This document shows, in pieces, positions 44,711-58,146 of a DNA stretch of 64,000 bases. Both the position numbers and the translations under genes were made by a program. The notes beneath the pieces were generated by a model. That model was not told the origin of the DNA and made no database searches. It saw only the letters and a list, made by a program, of their open reading frames with translations. This stretch comes from Steromphala cineraria (taxonomy: Eukaryota > Mollusca > Gastropoda > Trochida > Trochidae), in NCBI GenBank assembly GCA_916613615.1, contig OU744730.1, positions 2,480,001-2,544,000 of the forward strand, written 5' to 3'. The first letter of the stretch is position 1. The number at the start of each line of letters is the position of its first letter.

Positions 44711-47700
44711 TTTTCCAAATAATTTCATCACAAGAAATGCATATCATTGAATTAGTTTTTTCTTCGTAGAATACTTTTCTAACAATTATTTCGCTAGTTT
44801 AGGCAGTTAAACTTCTGTAACTGTCTGAATAATTTAGGGCTGTTCCCCTATTTTGGGCTATCAAAATGCTGATTGTAATGAAAAGCTACATTCATCAACT
44901 TTCAATTGTCACTTTTCTATGCCCATGGCTCCAAAAAATGTTGAGACATTATTTTATATCATGCCCAATCCGTACGGTGTTTGCAGGTGCATAAAGCGTT
45001 CATTCTGTTCATCTGTCTGTTTCTTAGGCACATTCGATCTCTGGACTTTGTCTGAATCAGATCTCCTAAACTAGACATGCTAGCTATATTATACTTTTAC
45101 ACTTATCAACCATTAACCTTAGATGTGCCTTTTGGAGAGTTTGACCAACAATGATTTTTTTTCTTTTGCAGTTTTCATGGAAACATGACTAACAAAGTGA
45201 CTCAACATTGAACAAGTCCTTTCGTCCTTAGCCAATGAAAGCAACATCAGACTTGAATCACTGGTCAAGCATTAGCCCTTGATGTTTCCTTTTAAAGGTA
45301 AAACCTATTATTGAAATAAATGTTATTGCTTTTCCTTGAACAAAACATGGTAGGCAGTTGCATAGAAACATTAAGACAAGAGAAACAAAGTTATTTCACT
45401 TTATAAGCTTAAGTGTGGAGAGAGAAAAAAACATCCAAATAGCTGAACTTTCCTTTCACCAAGATTTTACAATACCTTAAAAAGTTGATGACACTGAATG
45501 GAATCCTAAAACTGTATTCTTAACTGTTCATTGGTAGGGGGGGGCATTCCAGGTTAGTTTGGAGAAGGTTTGGTCTAGGGTTAAGCATGAGTATTAGTGC
45601 TTTAGTAAGAACCACTAAACCTGATTTTTTTATAAGGTTCATAGTAGTCTTATTAAAATCTGCCTACTTCCAAGGAATAAAAGTTTAAAAATATAAACTC
45701 TATGGGAATCGAACATGTTACGTTAAGACGGCAGCCCAGTAAGTCGCATGTTCTGGCGTTTACTCAGATAAAAAAGGATAAAAAAGCCTTCGGTATCAAG
45801 CTACAGGCAAGTAACTCCTGTTAACCATGCTTTGAACATGATCACCGCCAGCGGTGTTATAAGCGAGATGATGTGGTTGGTCTGCTAACCACTGGGTTTC
45901 AGCAGCGCTTTACTGGTATTAAACATGCGAGGTACAGGGGTGCGGTCAGACCTAGTGTAGAGTATTCAATATCTCCATGCAGTTAATATTTTGAATATTT
46001 TTATTCATTGGAGTTTCATAGTTTATCAATTTTTGACAAACTCCCTCTCCCCTCCTGAAGCAGCAACCTTTTACTATTAAACATTTTATGATTTTAACAA
46101 ATTTGCCAAAAAGCCGCTAAGAAGCCACACTATTTAGACATTTTCTCCCTGTGGGATTGAGATACTAGAATTCTAAATTTATTTTCACTCTCAAAAATAT
46201 GGACAAGGCAGAGGTTTGAGGATCAATTATTTCATTCATGTATTGATGATTATTACAGTGAAAGAAAGGACCATTTTTGTAAATTATGTCACAGGCAAAT
46301 CTCTTTTGATCGCATTATTGTAAAAATGATGAGTGTATAGAATCTAAAGTAGAGGGCAGTTCCCTATTGATTCCGGGCAGGTTATCAGTCAAATTAATTC
46401 AGCAAGATTTGACATGTTGACTATTTGAGTTCACTATTTGAGTTACGGAAAGCCACATTTAAGTTGATATGTTGCAGTGCTCCAGATTAGTTTTGGACCT
46501 GTTAGATATTTACTCCCTGTTTTTGTAAAATTGTGTAATGTCGATTTTGATAGTATACTTTAATAACATTTAACTCCTCTGATTTCGGACCAATGGGTAT
46601 CTCACATAAGAAATGAGATTGTGCTCTCATGATTTAACATAAATGGATATTTCTTTGCATAAAAACATTATCTTTTAAATATAATGATACTAAATAACAT
46701 GTTAAAGGCAATGAATATTGTTATTTTGAAAAAGTTTTAATATCCATTTGTGACAATTTAAGGTTCAAATACGCTGGTGTTTACAAATCGTTGTGTACAG
46801 TACACAACCTATTTTGATTCTTTTGGGTTTTAAAGAAAATGTCTAGGGATCTGTACTCCTAGCATTCTAAATTATTGTTTAAGTATTTCGATATGTAAAT
46901 AACATAGATACGCTGCTTGTCTGGAGCACTGATGTCGGTTTGACTGTTTTTAATATTTTATCTAAATATAAAGTCATGTGTTAAAATGTGAATCAAGTTG
47001 CTATCAATTAACTCTGATAATGAAAGTATATTTTTGTCTTTTAGGTTGATGTCCGAGAAAGGAACAAGAAAATAATTTGAATGCTGCATGGATTCTTTAG
47101 TTTGTGTAGCTATATGATTTGAAATAAAGTGAAAAACAAATGTTGGGATGTTTCATTTGATGACCATCTTGACTAAAAGTCATGATGGGTCTGTGATTGA
47201 ATCTGGCTGTTTATCTACTCTTTCAGAAAACTTTCTTGAGAAACGGTTCATGTATTTTTAATATCACTGGTTCTTCAGGTGGGCAGCCTGGCCTTTTTAT
47301 GCTACCTTTGTATTCTCCTATTAAAGTATTGAAATAAGAAAATAAGAGTTTCAAAAGGAAAAAAATTATTTTATATAATTTTCATTGTAATACTTTAATT
47401 CCTCAGTGTAGCGACATCCATACCCTGATGCCAAATGCCTCATATTGCTAACAGGTATGTTTTCTTTTAAACCAATTAAATGCCAGTATTCCAAGAGTCT
47501 GAAGCAAAATATCTTTAGCTTTGCATTCTTTTATCCAGGAACCACTGCTATTTCATTGGCTGATCTTGCAAAGTGCTTTGTCAGGCCTTTGCTTTGTTAG
47601 ATACCAGGGTATGATTGTAGCTATGCATTATCAAAAATGCTAATTAAACAGTTTGGTTTAACTTTAACTTTTGGCTGACAATATTTCTGCATTTTCTATA

Positions 47701-47920
47701 ATATTTTGTAATGATTTAACATTTGAATGAAAACTGTTAAATATTTTGTGTTAATAAACTAGTTTTCTAAAGTTAAAATAAATCTATACAACAGTTTCCT
47801 AACAGAAACACTTTAGCCAACAACAGTAAGTACTATTTATAATTCTCACTAGCCAAGGGATCTGTACACAAAGTTTCAGCTTCTAGGCCTTATGGAGAAG
47901 AAGTCGAAATTCAACAAAAA
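44711..47920. other. AT-rich stretch without a supported gene
   Basis: A possible plus-strand terminal exon lies at 47,045-47,130: acceptor GTCTTTTAG, short frames closing at once, and AATAAA at 47,123. Otherwise no coding, RNA or array features are recognised. Confidence 0.3.
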
Positions 47921-48000
47921 TTAAGGACAGATGGACGGACGGACGCCGGACACCATGCCATGCCATAAGCCCATCGGACCTTACAGGCCAGATGAGCTAA
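47921..48000 (-). mobile_element. End fragment of a pearl-like element
   Basis: GGACGGACGGACGCCGGACA followed by CCATGCCATGCCATAAGCCC and the GATGAGCTA end, nearly the same as the ends at 58.1 kb and 58.8 kb. Upstream (47,850-47,920) about half a tandem core survives. Confidence 0.6.
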
Positions 48001-48619
48001 AAATGCATCCAACATTATATATTTTGAGCTTCTGGTAGTAGAGGTTGAAAAATCCATGACAACCAATATAGTATTGTTATCGTCCAAATCTATGAATCTG
48101 ATATCGCAAACGTAGGGGACGCATTCTCCTTTTATATTTATATAAGACATTTCACACATGGTGAGACCCGGAACTAAGACATTTTGATGTTATTGTCTTT
48201 GAGATTTAAACTAAAATCGTCGAGAATTCCCTTTTCCCAATATTTGATCCATAATCTTTCCTAAGGTCTGTCCATAGCATTCCCACATCTCTTTCACATA
48301 CTAACTTATCCTATATTTATATAATGTACTCAGCTTATAATATACCATCTACAATTTTCACATGTAATGTAAATGAATATCATATAGTGTGTTATTTGTA
48401 TCAAACTATGATATATATATATATAAGAAAATGTCTGCATTGTCTTAATTTGGATATGATACCGCAAACGTACAGAAGTGTTTTGCATAAAAACTCGCAA
48501 AACAAGTCCAAAATACGAAAACTTAATTCAAATTGTCCAGTGACATTGGTTAAGTCACAAGCATAGGGTATTAACAAGGATTTGTGGAATTGCTGAGAGT
48601 AAGGCAAGGTAACACAATG

Positions 48620-51600
48620 GTTTTTACACAGTAAGTGTAGATAATTTCCGTGAAAGGCAGTTCAAGAGAACAAATAAATACAAGTTTAGTTTAATGTACG
48701 TGGGGTTAATCAGCGGATATACGATTCAAGACAATTAACCAACCATGCGGTTTTTCAAGTGTAAGTGTAAGTTTCATGTAAGTGAGGGTTTAGGTGCACA
48801 AATATCTGATATTTATTTAGACGGTAACCGTCGGTAATTCCAATGAATTGGAAATAATGACAAATCATGATTTTACACAGTATAGCTGAGGTTTACTTCA
48901 ATGAAAGTAAGAATAGATTGCACAAAACTAGTTTTGCGCAGAAAATGTAGGTAATTCCCATGAAAGTTGGATATAAGGGCAAACTAAATGATTTTGCACA
49001 GTAACTGTCGGTGATTTCCATGAAATAAAGGTAAAAGAGAAAGAAGAAAATTTTATATCGTTACTGTCGGTAATTTCCTTTAAAGTGGGATACAAGGACC
49101 AAATATACAATTCTTACACATGCAGTATAACTGTCGGCAATTTCCATGAAAGTGGGATATAAGGACCAAATATAAAATTTTTACATATGCAGTTACTGTC
49201 TGTAATTTCAATGAAAGTTCATGGGATAAAAGGACCAAATATACAATTCTCACTCAGTAACTGTCGATAATTTCAATGAAAGTGGGATAGAAGGATCAAA
49301 ATTATAATTTTTACACAGTTAATATCGGCAATTTCCATGAAAGTTGGATATAAGAACCAATTATGCAATTGTTTCACAGTAAATGTCGATAATTTCAATG
49401 ACAGTGGGATATATGCACCAAATATGCAATTCTTACACAGTAACTGTCGGTAATTTCAATGAAAGTGGGATATAAGGACCAAATATATAATTCTTACACA
49501 GTTAATATCGGCAATTTCCATGAAAGTTGGATATAAGGACCAAATATGCAATTGTTTCACAGTAAATGTCGATAATTTCAATGACAGTGGGATATATGCA
49601 CCAAATATGCAATTCTTACACAGTAAATGTCGGTAATTTCAATGAAAGTGGGATATAAGGACCAAATATATAATTCTTACACAGTTAATATCGGCAATTT
49701 CCATGAAAGTTGGATACAAGGACCAAATATACAATTGTTTCACAGTAAATGTCTACAATTTCAATGCCAGTGGGATATATGCACCAAATATGCAATTCTT
49801 ACACAGTAACTGTCGGTAATTTCAATGAAAGTGGGATATAAGGACCAAATATATAATTCTTACACAGTTAATATCGGCAATTTCCATGAAAGTTGGATAT
49901 AAGGACCAAATATGCAATTGTTTCACAGTAAATGTCGATAATTTCAATGACAGTGGGATATATGCACCAAATATGCAATTCTTACACAGTAAATGTCGGT
50001 AATTTCAATGAAAGTGGGATATAAGGACCAAATATATAATTCTTACACAGTTAATATCGGCAATTTCCATGAAAGTTGGATACAAGGACCAAATATACAA
50101 TTGTTTCATAGTAAATGTCTACAATTTCAATGCCAGTGGGATATATGCACCAAATATGCAATTCTTACACAGTAACTGTCGGTAATTTCAATGAAAGTGG
50201 GATATAAGGACCAAATATATAATTCTTACACAGTTAATATCGGCAATTTCCATGAAAGTTGGATATAAGGACCAAATATGCAATTGTTTCACAGTAAATG
50301 TCGATAATTTCAATGACAGTGGGATATATGCACCAAATATGCAATTCTTACACAGTAACTGTCGGTAATTTCAATGAAAGTGGGATATAAGGACCAAATA
50401 TATAATTCTTACACAGTTAATATCGGCAATTTCCATGAAAGTTGGATATAAGGACCAAATATGCAATTGTTTCACAGTAAATGTCGATAATTTCAATGAC
50501 AGTGGGATATATGCACCAAATATGCAATTCTTACACAGTAACTGTTGGTAATTTCAATGAAAGTGGGATATAAGGACCAAATATATAATTCTTACACAGT
50601 TAATATCGGCAATTTCCATGAAAGTTGGATATAAGGACCAAATATGCAATTGTTTCACAGTAAATGTCGATAATTTCAATGACAGTGGGATATATGCACC
50701 AAATATGCAATTCTTACACAGTAACTGTCGGTAATTTCAATGAAAGTGGGATATAAGGACCAAATATATAATTCTTACACAGTTAATATCAGCAATTTCC
50801 ATGAAAGTTGGATACAAGGACCAAATATACAATTGTTTCACAGTAAATGTCTACAATTTCAATGCCAGTGGGATATATGCACCAAATATGCAATTCTTAC
50901 ACAGTAACTGTCGGTAATTTCAATGAAAGTGGGATATAAGGACCAAATATATAATTCTTACACAGTTAATATCGGCAATTTCCATGAAAGTTGGATACAA
51001 GGACCAAATATACAATTGTTTCATAGTAAATGTCTACAATTTCAATGCCAGTGGGATATATGCACCAAATATGCAATTCTTACACAGTAACTGTCGGTAA
51101 TTTCAATGAAAGTGGGATATAAGGACCAAATATATAATTCTTACACAGTTAATATCGGCAATTTCCATGAAAGTTGGATATAAGGACCAAATATGCAATT
51201 GTTTCACAGTAAATGTCGATAATTTCAATGACAGTGGGATATATGCACCAAATATGCAATTCTTACACAGTAACTGTCGGTAATTTCAATGAAAGTGGGA
51301 TATAAGGACCAAATATATAATTCTTACACAGTTAATATCGGCAATTTCCATGAAAGTTGGATATAAGGACCAAATATGCAATTGTTTCACAGTAAATGTC
51401 GATAATTTCAATGACAGTTGGATATATGCACCAAATATGCAATTCTTACACAGTAACTGTCGGTGATTCCATGAAAGTGGGATAGAAGGACCAAATATAT
51501 TATTCTTACATAGTTAATGTCTGTAATTTCCATGATATTGGGATATAAGGACCAAATATACAATTGTTACACAGTTACTGTCAGTAATTTCAATGAAAGC

Positions 51601-52340
51601 GGGATATAAGGACCAAATATAAAATTCTTACAAAGTAACTGTCGATAAATAATGAAAGTGGGATATAAGCACCAAATATATAATTCCCACACAGTAAATG
51701 TCGGTAATTTCAACGAAAATGGGATAGAAGGACCAAATATTTAATTCTTGCGCAGTAAATGTCGATAATTCAAATGAAAGTGGGATAGAAAGACCAATTA
51801 TGCAATTCTTACTCAATTAATGTCGGTAATTTCAATGATAGTTGGAATTAAGGATCAATTGTACAATTCTTACACAGTAAATGTCGGTAATTTCAATGGA
51901 AGTGGGATAGGACCAAATTTTTAATTCTCACATAGTAAATGTCGGTAATTTCCATGAAAGTGGGATAGTATAGGACCAAATATATAATTCTTACATTGTA
52001 AAATGTCGGCAATTTCCAGAAGAAGATTCTTACACAGTAAGTTAACTATCGGTAATTTCCATGAAAGTAAGGATAGATAGCACAGAGAAGAATTTTGCAC
52101 AGATACGGTACTGTCGGTAATCAGCACGAAGGTCGGAAATAAGGACACAACATATAGGGCCTATATGTGATTGAAAGTTAAGGTTTAAGAGAAACTATCT
52201 TATATCAAGTCGGATAACAATACCATATTTCGATTCAATAGGTACCACAAAAGCAATTTGAATATAGTTACTGACGGTAATTTCCATCAAAAGGGAGTTG
52301 TAGTCATAAAGAACATATTTGCATATGGACCAACTTTACA
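48620..52340. repeat. Satellite array of 61-bp units in 183-bp trimers
   Basis: The basic unit is 61 bp with TTACACAGTAACTGTCGGTA, GAAAGTGGGATATAAGGACC and AAATAT. From about 49,440 to 51,430 units alternate as a fixed three-type trimer (183 bp). Trimers come in two versions: one with GACAGTGGGATATATGC and one with GCCAGTGGGATATATGC plus TCTACAATTTC. Identical 183-bp segments start at 49,627 and 49,993. Units at both flanks (48.6-49.3 and 51.5-52.3 kb) are progressively diverged, as expected for an array homogenised in its centre. Open frames here reflect the 183-bp period being divisible by three and are not genes. Confidence 0.9.
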
Positions 52341-53350
52341 CAGTAACATAGGCTAAACTTAATGAAAGAAGAGAAAACACTTATCTGATATTGTGGCAGT
52401 AACTGTCGCCTCAGATTACCAGGACAACTGTACTGTTGACCGAATTTAAGACATTTGTACTTACAAAACCGCCTATTACTTCCATTTTAAAACAGTTTAC
52501 TAACAAATATAGGAGTATTATAACGTAGACAATGTCTATTGAAATTGGTTTTGTCGGCAAGAAGAATAAGGACTGAACAAAGATACGATTTTTTTACATT
52601 AACTATCGTTAAATTCCTTTGAAATAAGGTTATGTGTTTATATTATGAATGTTCATATTAACTGTTGATAATGTTGTGAAATGGAATGAAACTTCCCTGA
52701 AAGCGAGATTAAGGAAAATTACTAGTTTCTAGTTTTATTTGCTTCGAGTTGGTGATAAGCTGGATTAGCACAAATCTTCTGGCAGTTTTTTATAAAGATG
52801 ATGATTCATGCTGCATTTACCATTATAATATGTTATTTCAAAACAATAAAGAAATTTGATCTCTTAATCGTTGTCAATTTAGCTAATTGCATACTGAAAG
52901 ATATTAAAGAATGTTTGTATGTTGTTCCTATTTGTTTGTAACGCGTTAGGGTTTCCATCCTTTTGCGTATGGTTCTAACTGAAAAACAAGAATGCAGAGC
53001 TTGTCTCAAGATTACTAGAAACCTATTAATTTTGAAGTGATAGATGTTCAGTCATAATAGTGAAAAGGATAAAATTCAGCTTGGAGGATCTCATTCAATT
53101 ATAGTCTGATGAAGCAGAGCAACAATAAAGGTAGATGACACGGTCCCAAGCCACTTTATACCCAACTTCCGGTCTTGTTGCTATGGTTTTCTTTGTTCTG
53201 ACTGAATGGAATCACTACAACCAATTGTTTATAATTTTTAGGGAAAGGGACATAACATTAAGGGAAGGCTATTCATTTTAATTTTCAGTTGCTAAAATTG
53301 GGAAATACGCTTCCATAATAGTAACAGCAGAAATATTCTCATCTGTAATA
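52341..53350. other. Non-coding stretch
   Basis: No features recognised beyond faint remnants of the 61-bp unit at the left. Confidence 0.4.
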
Positions 53351-53353
53351 TAA

Positions 53354-53482
53354 TGTTATTAATCATGTTTTTCCGTATTGGTCCAGTTACAGGTCCGAGG
53401 TCTGCTGTAGGCGAAGCCAAGGGCCAATACAGCGGACCGAGGACCTGTAACTGGGCCAATATGGAAAAACTTGATTAATGAC
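53354..53482. repeat. Long hairpin, ~55-bp arms
   Basis: The left arm (TTATTAATCATGTTTTTCCG, then CCAGTTACAGGTCC…) pairs with the right arm (…GGACCTGTAACTGGGCCAAT, then GGAAAAACTTGATTAATGA) with few mismatches around a short loop containing GCGAAGCC. Some 170 bp on, CGTATTGGCCCAGT is repeated three times (53,651-53,705), matching the arm. It is probably the structured end or core of a transposable element. Confidence 0.7.
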
Positions 53483-53705
53483 ATTTTTTATTAATTAACT
53501 TCTTTGTGATTTACTTGGAACAACATTAGAGAGTTCATTTTCATCGAAATCAAAATAATAAAAGCGATTGGTGAACTGTAATATATGTTGAAAGTTTTGA
53601 AGCGACAGCTTCGGTATTTGCGCCATTTGTGTATATGCGCATGCTCAGAGTCGTATTGGCCCAGTCTGCTCGTATTGGCCCAGTTTGGCCCGTATTGGCC
53701 CAGTT

Positions 53706-54140
53706 GCCGAATCGTATAGTGTAGGCCGTTTAGATTGTATTAGTGCCATATCATTGATAGTTAATTAATAATGGAATATATAGATGTCTTTTCCTTAATG
53801 TTTGTACTTGAAATCTCTTAGTTCCAGAGCCTGAGTTTGATCAAAGCAATTAATCCATGGACATGTATGCCTCATGGATTAACAGAATTCATGATCCTAT
53901 TTCTTCATATCTTATCACTTCAGAGAATAAAAAATTAAATGAAAACCTTCCTGTTCTCATAGATAACTTTTACTTTTACATGCAAACAGAGTGAGTTATT
54001 GTTTTCCTCGACTGGGCATATTTCAGCCATTAGCAGTGTACATGCACACAGAACCTCTGATCATCTTACCGGTAATTGAGTTATAGTGAGAGCCTCTTGG
54101 ACAGTATTGCGTATCTTAAACAAGGCCAAAGTGAGCACAG
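53706..54140. other. Non-coding stretch
   Basis: Nothing recognised. Confidence 0.3.
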
Positions 54141-54145
54141 CTCAC

Positions 54146-54855
54146 ATACCCCCGCTGTTATTTCACCGCCATTTTATAACAATGATAAATCTAAAAATAT
54201 TCTTTCAGTCATGTGAATGAATGCTTACTTTCATGGATTAACGGTGAGGTTAAACAAAATAACAGTCTGAAAGTCATAGCTTGAATAATTTGAAGAAGGC
54301 TGGACTTTTGACTATATTTAGTCAAACTTTGAAAATGTTAGGGCCACCTAGATATATATCCCTTAAAGGCAAATCAGCAGGAAATGATAATCTCACATTT
54401 GTTATATGAAATTTCTAAGCGAAAGAGTTTCGAGTTCGGAAAAGGAACAAAGTCAGAAATCTGGCCTTTTTAGGGTCAAAATTTCAAAATATTTTGGTAC
54501 CCTGGATTTCAAACCACCAATAGGCACATCTACACTACATAGGTAACATCCATACCAAATTTTAAGTTTCAAAGTAGAGTAGTTTTCAAGTTATGCTCCG
54601 GAAACGAAACAAAGTCAGAAATTTGGCCAATTTAAGGCCAAAATTCAAAATAAATTTGGCACCCTGGAATTCAAACCCCCCACAGGCACATCTGCACCAT
54701 ATAGCCATAAGTATAATCTATACCAAATTAAAGTTTCTAAGTCAAATAATTTTCAAGTTATGCTCCGGAAACGATGTCGGACTCACGGACGGACACGCGA
54801 AGCGCTTTATACCCCCCCCCCCCCCCCCCCCCCCACTATGTCATAGCGGGGGTAT
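54146..54855 (+). mobile_element. Short pearl-like element with ATACCCCCGCT ends
   Basis: Inverted ends ATACCCCCGCT (54,146-54,156) and AGCGGGGGTAT (54,845-54,855). Inside are two direct repeats of about 165 bp (CAAGTTATGCTCCGGAAACGA ends each, shown here split: CAAGTTATGC and TCCGGAAACGA), then a short ACGG stretch (CACGGACGGACACG) and a run of 23 C (54,812-54,834). No coding capacity. Confidence 0.6.
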
Positions 54856-56994
54856 AAAAATGACTAGGGATAACGTTTTGAAATGAATTGTGTTTCATTC
54901 TTCATTCTTAATATATAAATGTTCTATAGATGTTTTGTATTTTTTGTATAAGGAAAGGTGATGGTTGATGTTTTGAAGCAACATGAATTCTATGAGTGAA
55001 AAAAAACCCAAAATATTCTTGAATATTAATTAATGCACTGTTTATTTTTGCATGCATAATTTCATTCAAACCAAACTGTATCAATCAAAATATAAGCTCA
55101 TAGTTCAAGTTTATGTAACAGCTGCAACATAAAATTCCAAGAATCTGATGTTCATCACAAGGTATTTTGATGAACAGTATATTATATATCTTCCAAGTTC
55201 CAACCAAGTTCTTAATTCCATGGTCAAAGTCCAATGCCAGATTCATTCTCTAGATGCAGAATGGTGAGAATACCTGGAATGTATAATCAATAATATCATA
55301 GAACATTGAAAATGGTACACATATATACTCTGTAGTTCATGGGACTCGGGAATGAATCAGTAATTGTTAAATCAAAATAAGGTTTCACAACTCTTTGTGA
55401 CAAAAATACAACTCAAGACCCCTTATGGATTGATTGCATGGCCACATTTAAAAATAAGTGTCCCTTCTGACCAAGGAAGCAATACGTATGGATGCTGGCA
55501 TAATATGAGATAAATTTATAACAAAAACAAGTTAATCAGCCAATCGTGAAATAACATAAACATACTTTTGGAGAATTAGAAAAATGCTTTCTGCTTTCTT
55601 ATTTCCTGACAAATGATACCTTAATTTGTGGAAATATTTACTTAATACATAACCACCTAGCTAGAAACTAACACATCATTTTAGGATATAGAGTTTTGCA
55701 GGCGGGTTATGGCATTATTTGTTGGAAAAGGCTACCCTTACTGTTTTAAGACAAGAACAGAATGCAAGACAAAACACTCTCTAGATTATGCAAATGAGGT
55801 CAAATAATAATCATAATGAGAGTTTGAAAGACACAAATTAGATGTTCAGAATACTCAGAATACGTTGTGTATCTCACTACACTAACTGAAATAAAATTTA
55901 GAAGTTACCTCTCCATGTTAGGGGTAATTATTTATGGTTCCGTAAGACAAGACCAGGATTATTTTTTATAAGGTTTATATCAGGTAAAACATACCGGTAC
56001 TGTATTCTTTTCAAAGTTTTTGTTATTGTTAGTATTTGTTACCCATGTAAAAACTTTGTGGATGAAGTAAAATTAGAAACATGCTAGATTAGGTAGTTGT
56101 TGGACAGTTATTTTGTTATTCAATTATCTCTAGGTGCAGAGTGTTCAATAAATCATAATAATAAAAGAATATTTTGATTTCTTGTCAAATACAAGTATGT
56201 TTTCAGTATGCAGCAATTCACCTTACAATTTGGTTGACAGGGGTCCTCAGCAACAGAAGGAAAACAAGCTTGTTCCTCCACCTCATGATCCATGATCTAT
56301 AGTCACCTGGAAACAAAGGGTTATAATTAAAAGTTTTTGAAGTAATATTTACAATGATAAAATTTATACAATATAAGGACTTCAAAACATTAAACATGTG
56401 CAATTCACTTGAATTTTCTCATTGAATAGAAAACAAGAGTAGAGGCAAGCAGAGCCTAGATACAACTGTTACCCACTAAGATTTTATAAAATAGAGCCAT
56501 TGGCTCTGTAGCTCATTAGGATTCATATTTAATTTTGCTTTAGGGTGTGGTCAATGTACAAAGTAAACTAAGTTACAGATCTAGGTCTTATGCTTTTGAA
56601 GAAGACAATAAAAAGTAAGTTTTAAGTGTGTGGACCAAGCATCCCTTATTAGGGGCCACAGGACCACCAAAGCTATAAATTATAATCCTCACTAGTAAAG
56701 GAGTCTGTATGCATCTAGTTGACCAGTGTATCAAATCTGATGTAGCTTTGAAAAATACTTTAGGATATATGCTAAGGGCAAAGGACCAAGTTACGTAATT
56801 GTGTAAGTGACGTTTTCATGAAAACCTAAAAAGGGTAATTCACATATAGGTTTTACCTACCTCTAAAGAATATGGTTAATACCGGTAGGTTTATAAAGTT
56901 GAAGCTATCATTTCTAATTTAGAAGATAAGATCTTGACAAAGGAGGTTACCATCAAGTCACTATTTAGTCATTTTTCCAATGAAACCATAAAAA
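54856..56994. other. AT-rich stretch with one weak exon candidate and a repeat fragment
   Basis: At 56,222-56,310 (minus strand) an interval bounded by TTTCCAG and GTAAGG contains ATG with MDHEVEEQACFPSVAEDPCQ. It could be a coding exon, but its phase does not join the neighbouring candidates, so I do not call it. At 56,490-56,700 lies a degenerate copy of the pearl-like family, starting with the AGAGCCATTGGCTCT hairpin. Confidence 0.25.
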
Positions 56995-58146
56995 TAGAGC
57001 CATTGGCTCTGTAGCTCATCAGGCTTTACATTTGATTTTGCTTTAGGGTGTGGCCAATGTGGTTCCCCCCTTAGTTTGGGCCACAGGACCACCAAAGCTA
57101 CAATTTATAATCCTCACTAGTCAATGAGTCTGTACATAATATTTCAGCTTTCTTGGCCTTATGCTTCTGGAGAAGAAGATGAAAATAGGTTTTTAGGGTG
57201 TGGCCCCTGTAACCCTTATTAGGGGCCACAGGCCCACAAAAGCTACAATTGTTAATCCTCACTAGCCAAGGAGTCTGTACACAAAGTTTCAGCTTTCTAG
57301 GCCTTATGCTTCTTGAGAAGAAGATGAAAATAGGTTTGAAGGGTGTGGCCCCTGCAGCCCTTATTAGGGGCCACAGGACCACCAAAGCTACAATTTATAA
57401 TCCTCACTAGTCAATGAGTCTGTACACAATATTTCAGCTTTCTTGGCCTTATGCTTCTGGAGAAGAAGATGAAAATAGGTTTTTAGGGTGTGGCCCCTGT
57501 AACCCTTATTAGGGGCCACAGGCCCACAAAAGCTACAATTGTTAATCCTCACTAGCCAAGGAGTCTGTACACAAAGTTTCAGCTTTCTAGGCCTTATGCT
57601 TCTTGAGAAGAAGATGAAAATAGGTTTGAAGGGTGTGGCCCCTGCAGCCCTTATTAGGGGCCACAGGGCTACCAAAGCTACAATTTATAATCCTCACTAG
57701 CCAAGGAGTCTACACAAAGTTTCAGCTTTCTAGGCCTTATGCTTCTTGAGAAGAAGATGAAAATAGGTTTGAAGGGTGTGGCCCCTGCAGCCCTTATTAG
57801 GGGCCACAGGGCTACCAAAGCTACAATTTATAATCCTCACTAGCCAAGGAGTCTGTACACAAAGTTTCAGCTTTCTAGGCCTTATGCTTTTGGAGAAGAA
57901 GATGAAAATAGATTTTTAGGGAGTGGCTCCTGTGACCCTTATTAGGGACCGCAGGGCCATAAAAGCTACAATTTATTATCCTCACTAGCCAAGGAGTCTG
58001 TACATTAAGTTTCAGCTTTCTAGGCCTATTGGTTCTGGAGAAGAAGTCGAAATTCCACAAAGTTTACGGACGGACAGACGGATGGACGGACGGAGGACAC
58101 CATGCCATGCCATAAGCCCATCGGGCCTTACAGGCCAGATGAGCTA
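56995..58146 (-). mobile_element. Pearl-like element: ~145-bp tandem cores plus GGAC microsatellite
   Basis: Same design as the 43.4-kb element but in the opposite orientation. The AGAGCCATTGGCTCT hairpin lies at the left end. About seven cores of roughly 145 bp follow (CAATTTATAATCCTCACTAG and GCTTTCTAGGCCTTATGC in each), with pairs of cores duplicated as 290-bp blocks. Then come a GGAC/GGACGGA microsatellite (58,060-58,095) and the GCCATAAGCCCATCGGGCC…GATGAGCTA end. Core sequence differs from that of the 43-kb element, so these are sister families sharing ends. No protein. Confidence 0.7.

Noticed and set aside
44853..45074. 73-codon plus-strand frame
   Set aside because: No motif, no splice context and composition like the surrounding non-coding DNA.
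49627..50175. Identical 60-codon frames repeated in the satellite
   Set aside because: The trimer period of 183 bp is divisible by three, so any open frame recurs. Both strands are equally open and there is no protein family resemblance.
48620..52340. Regular spaced repeats reminiscent of a CRISPR array
   Set aside because: Units are head-to-tail with no unique spacers, and the context is eukaryotic, so this is satellite DNA.
56222..56310. Minus-strand interval with MDHEVEEQACFPSVAEDPCQ between splice signals
   Set aside because: Phase does not join any neighbouring exon candidate, and two other frames are plausible; left as a weak note only.
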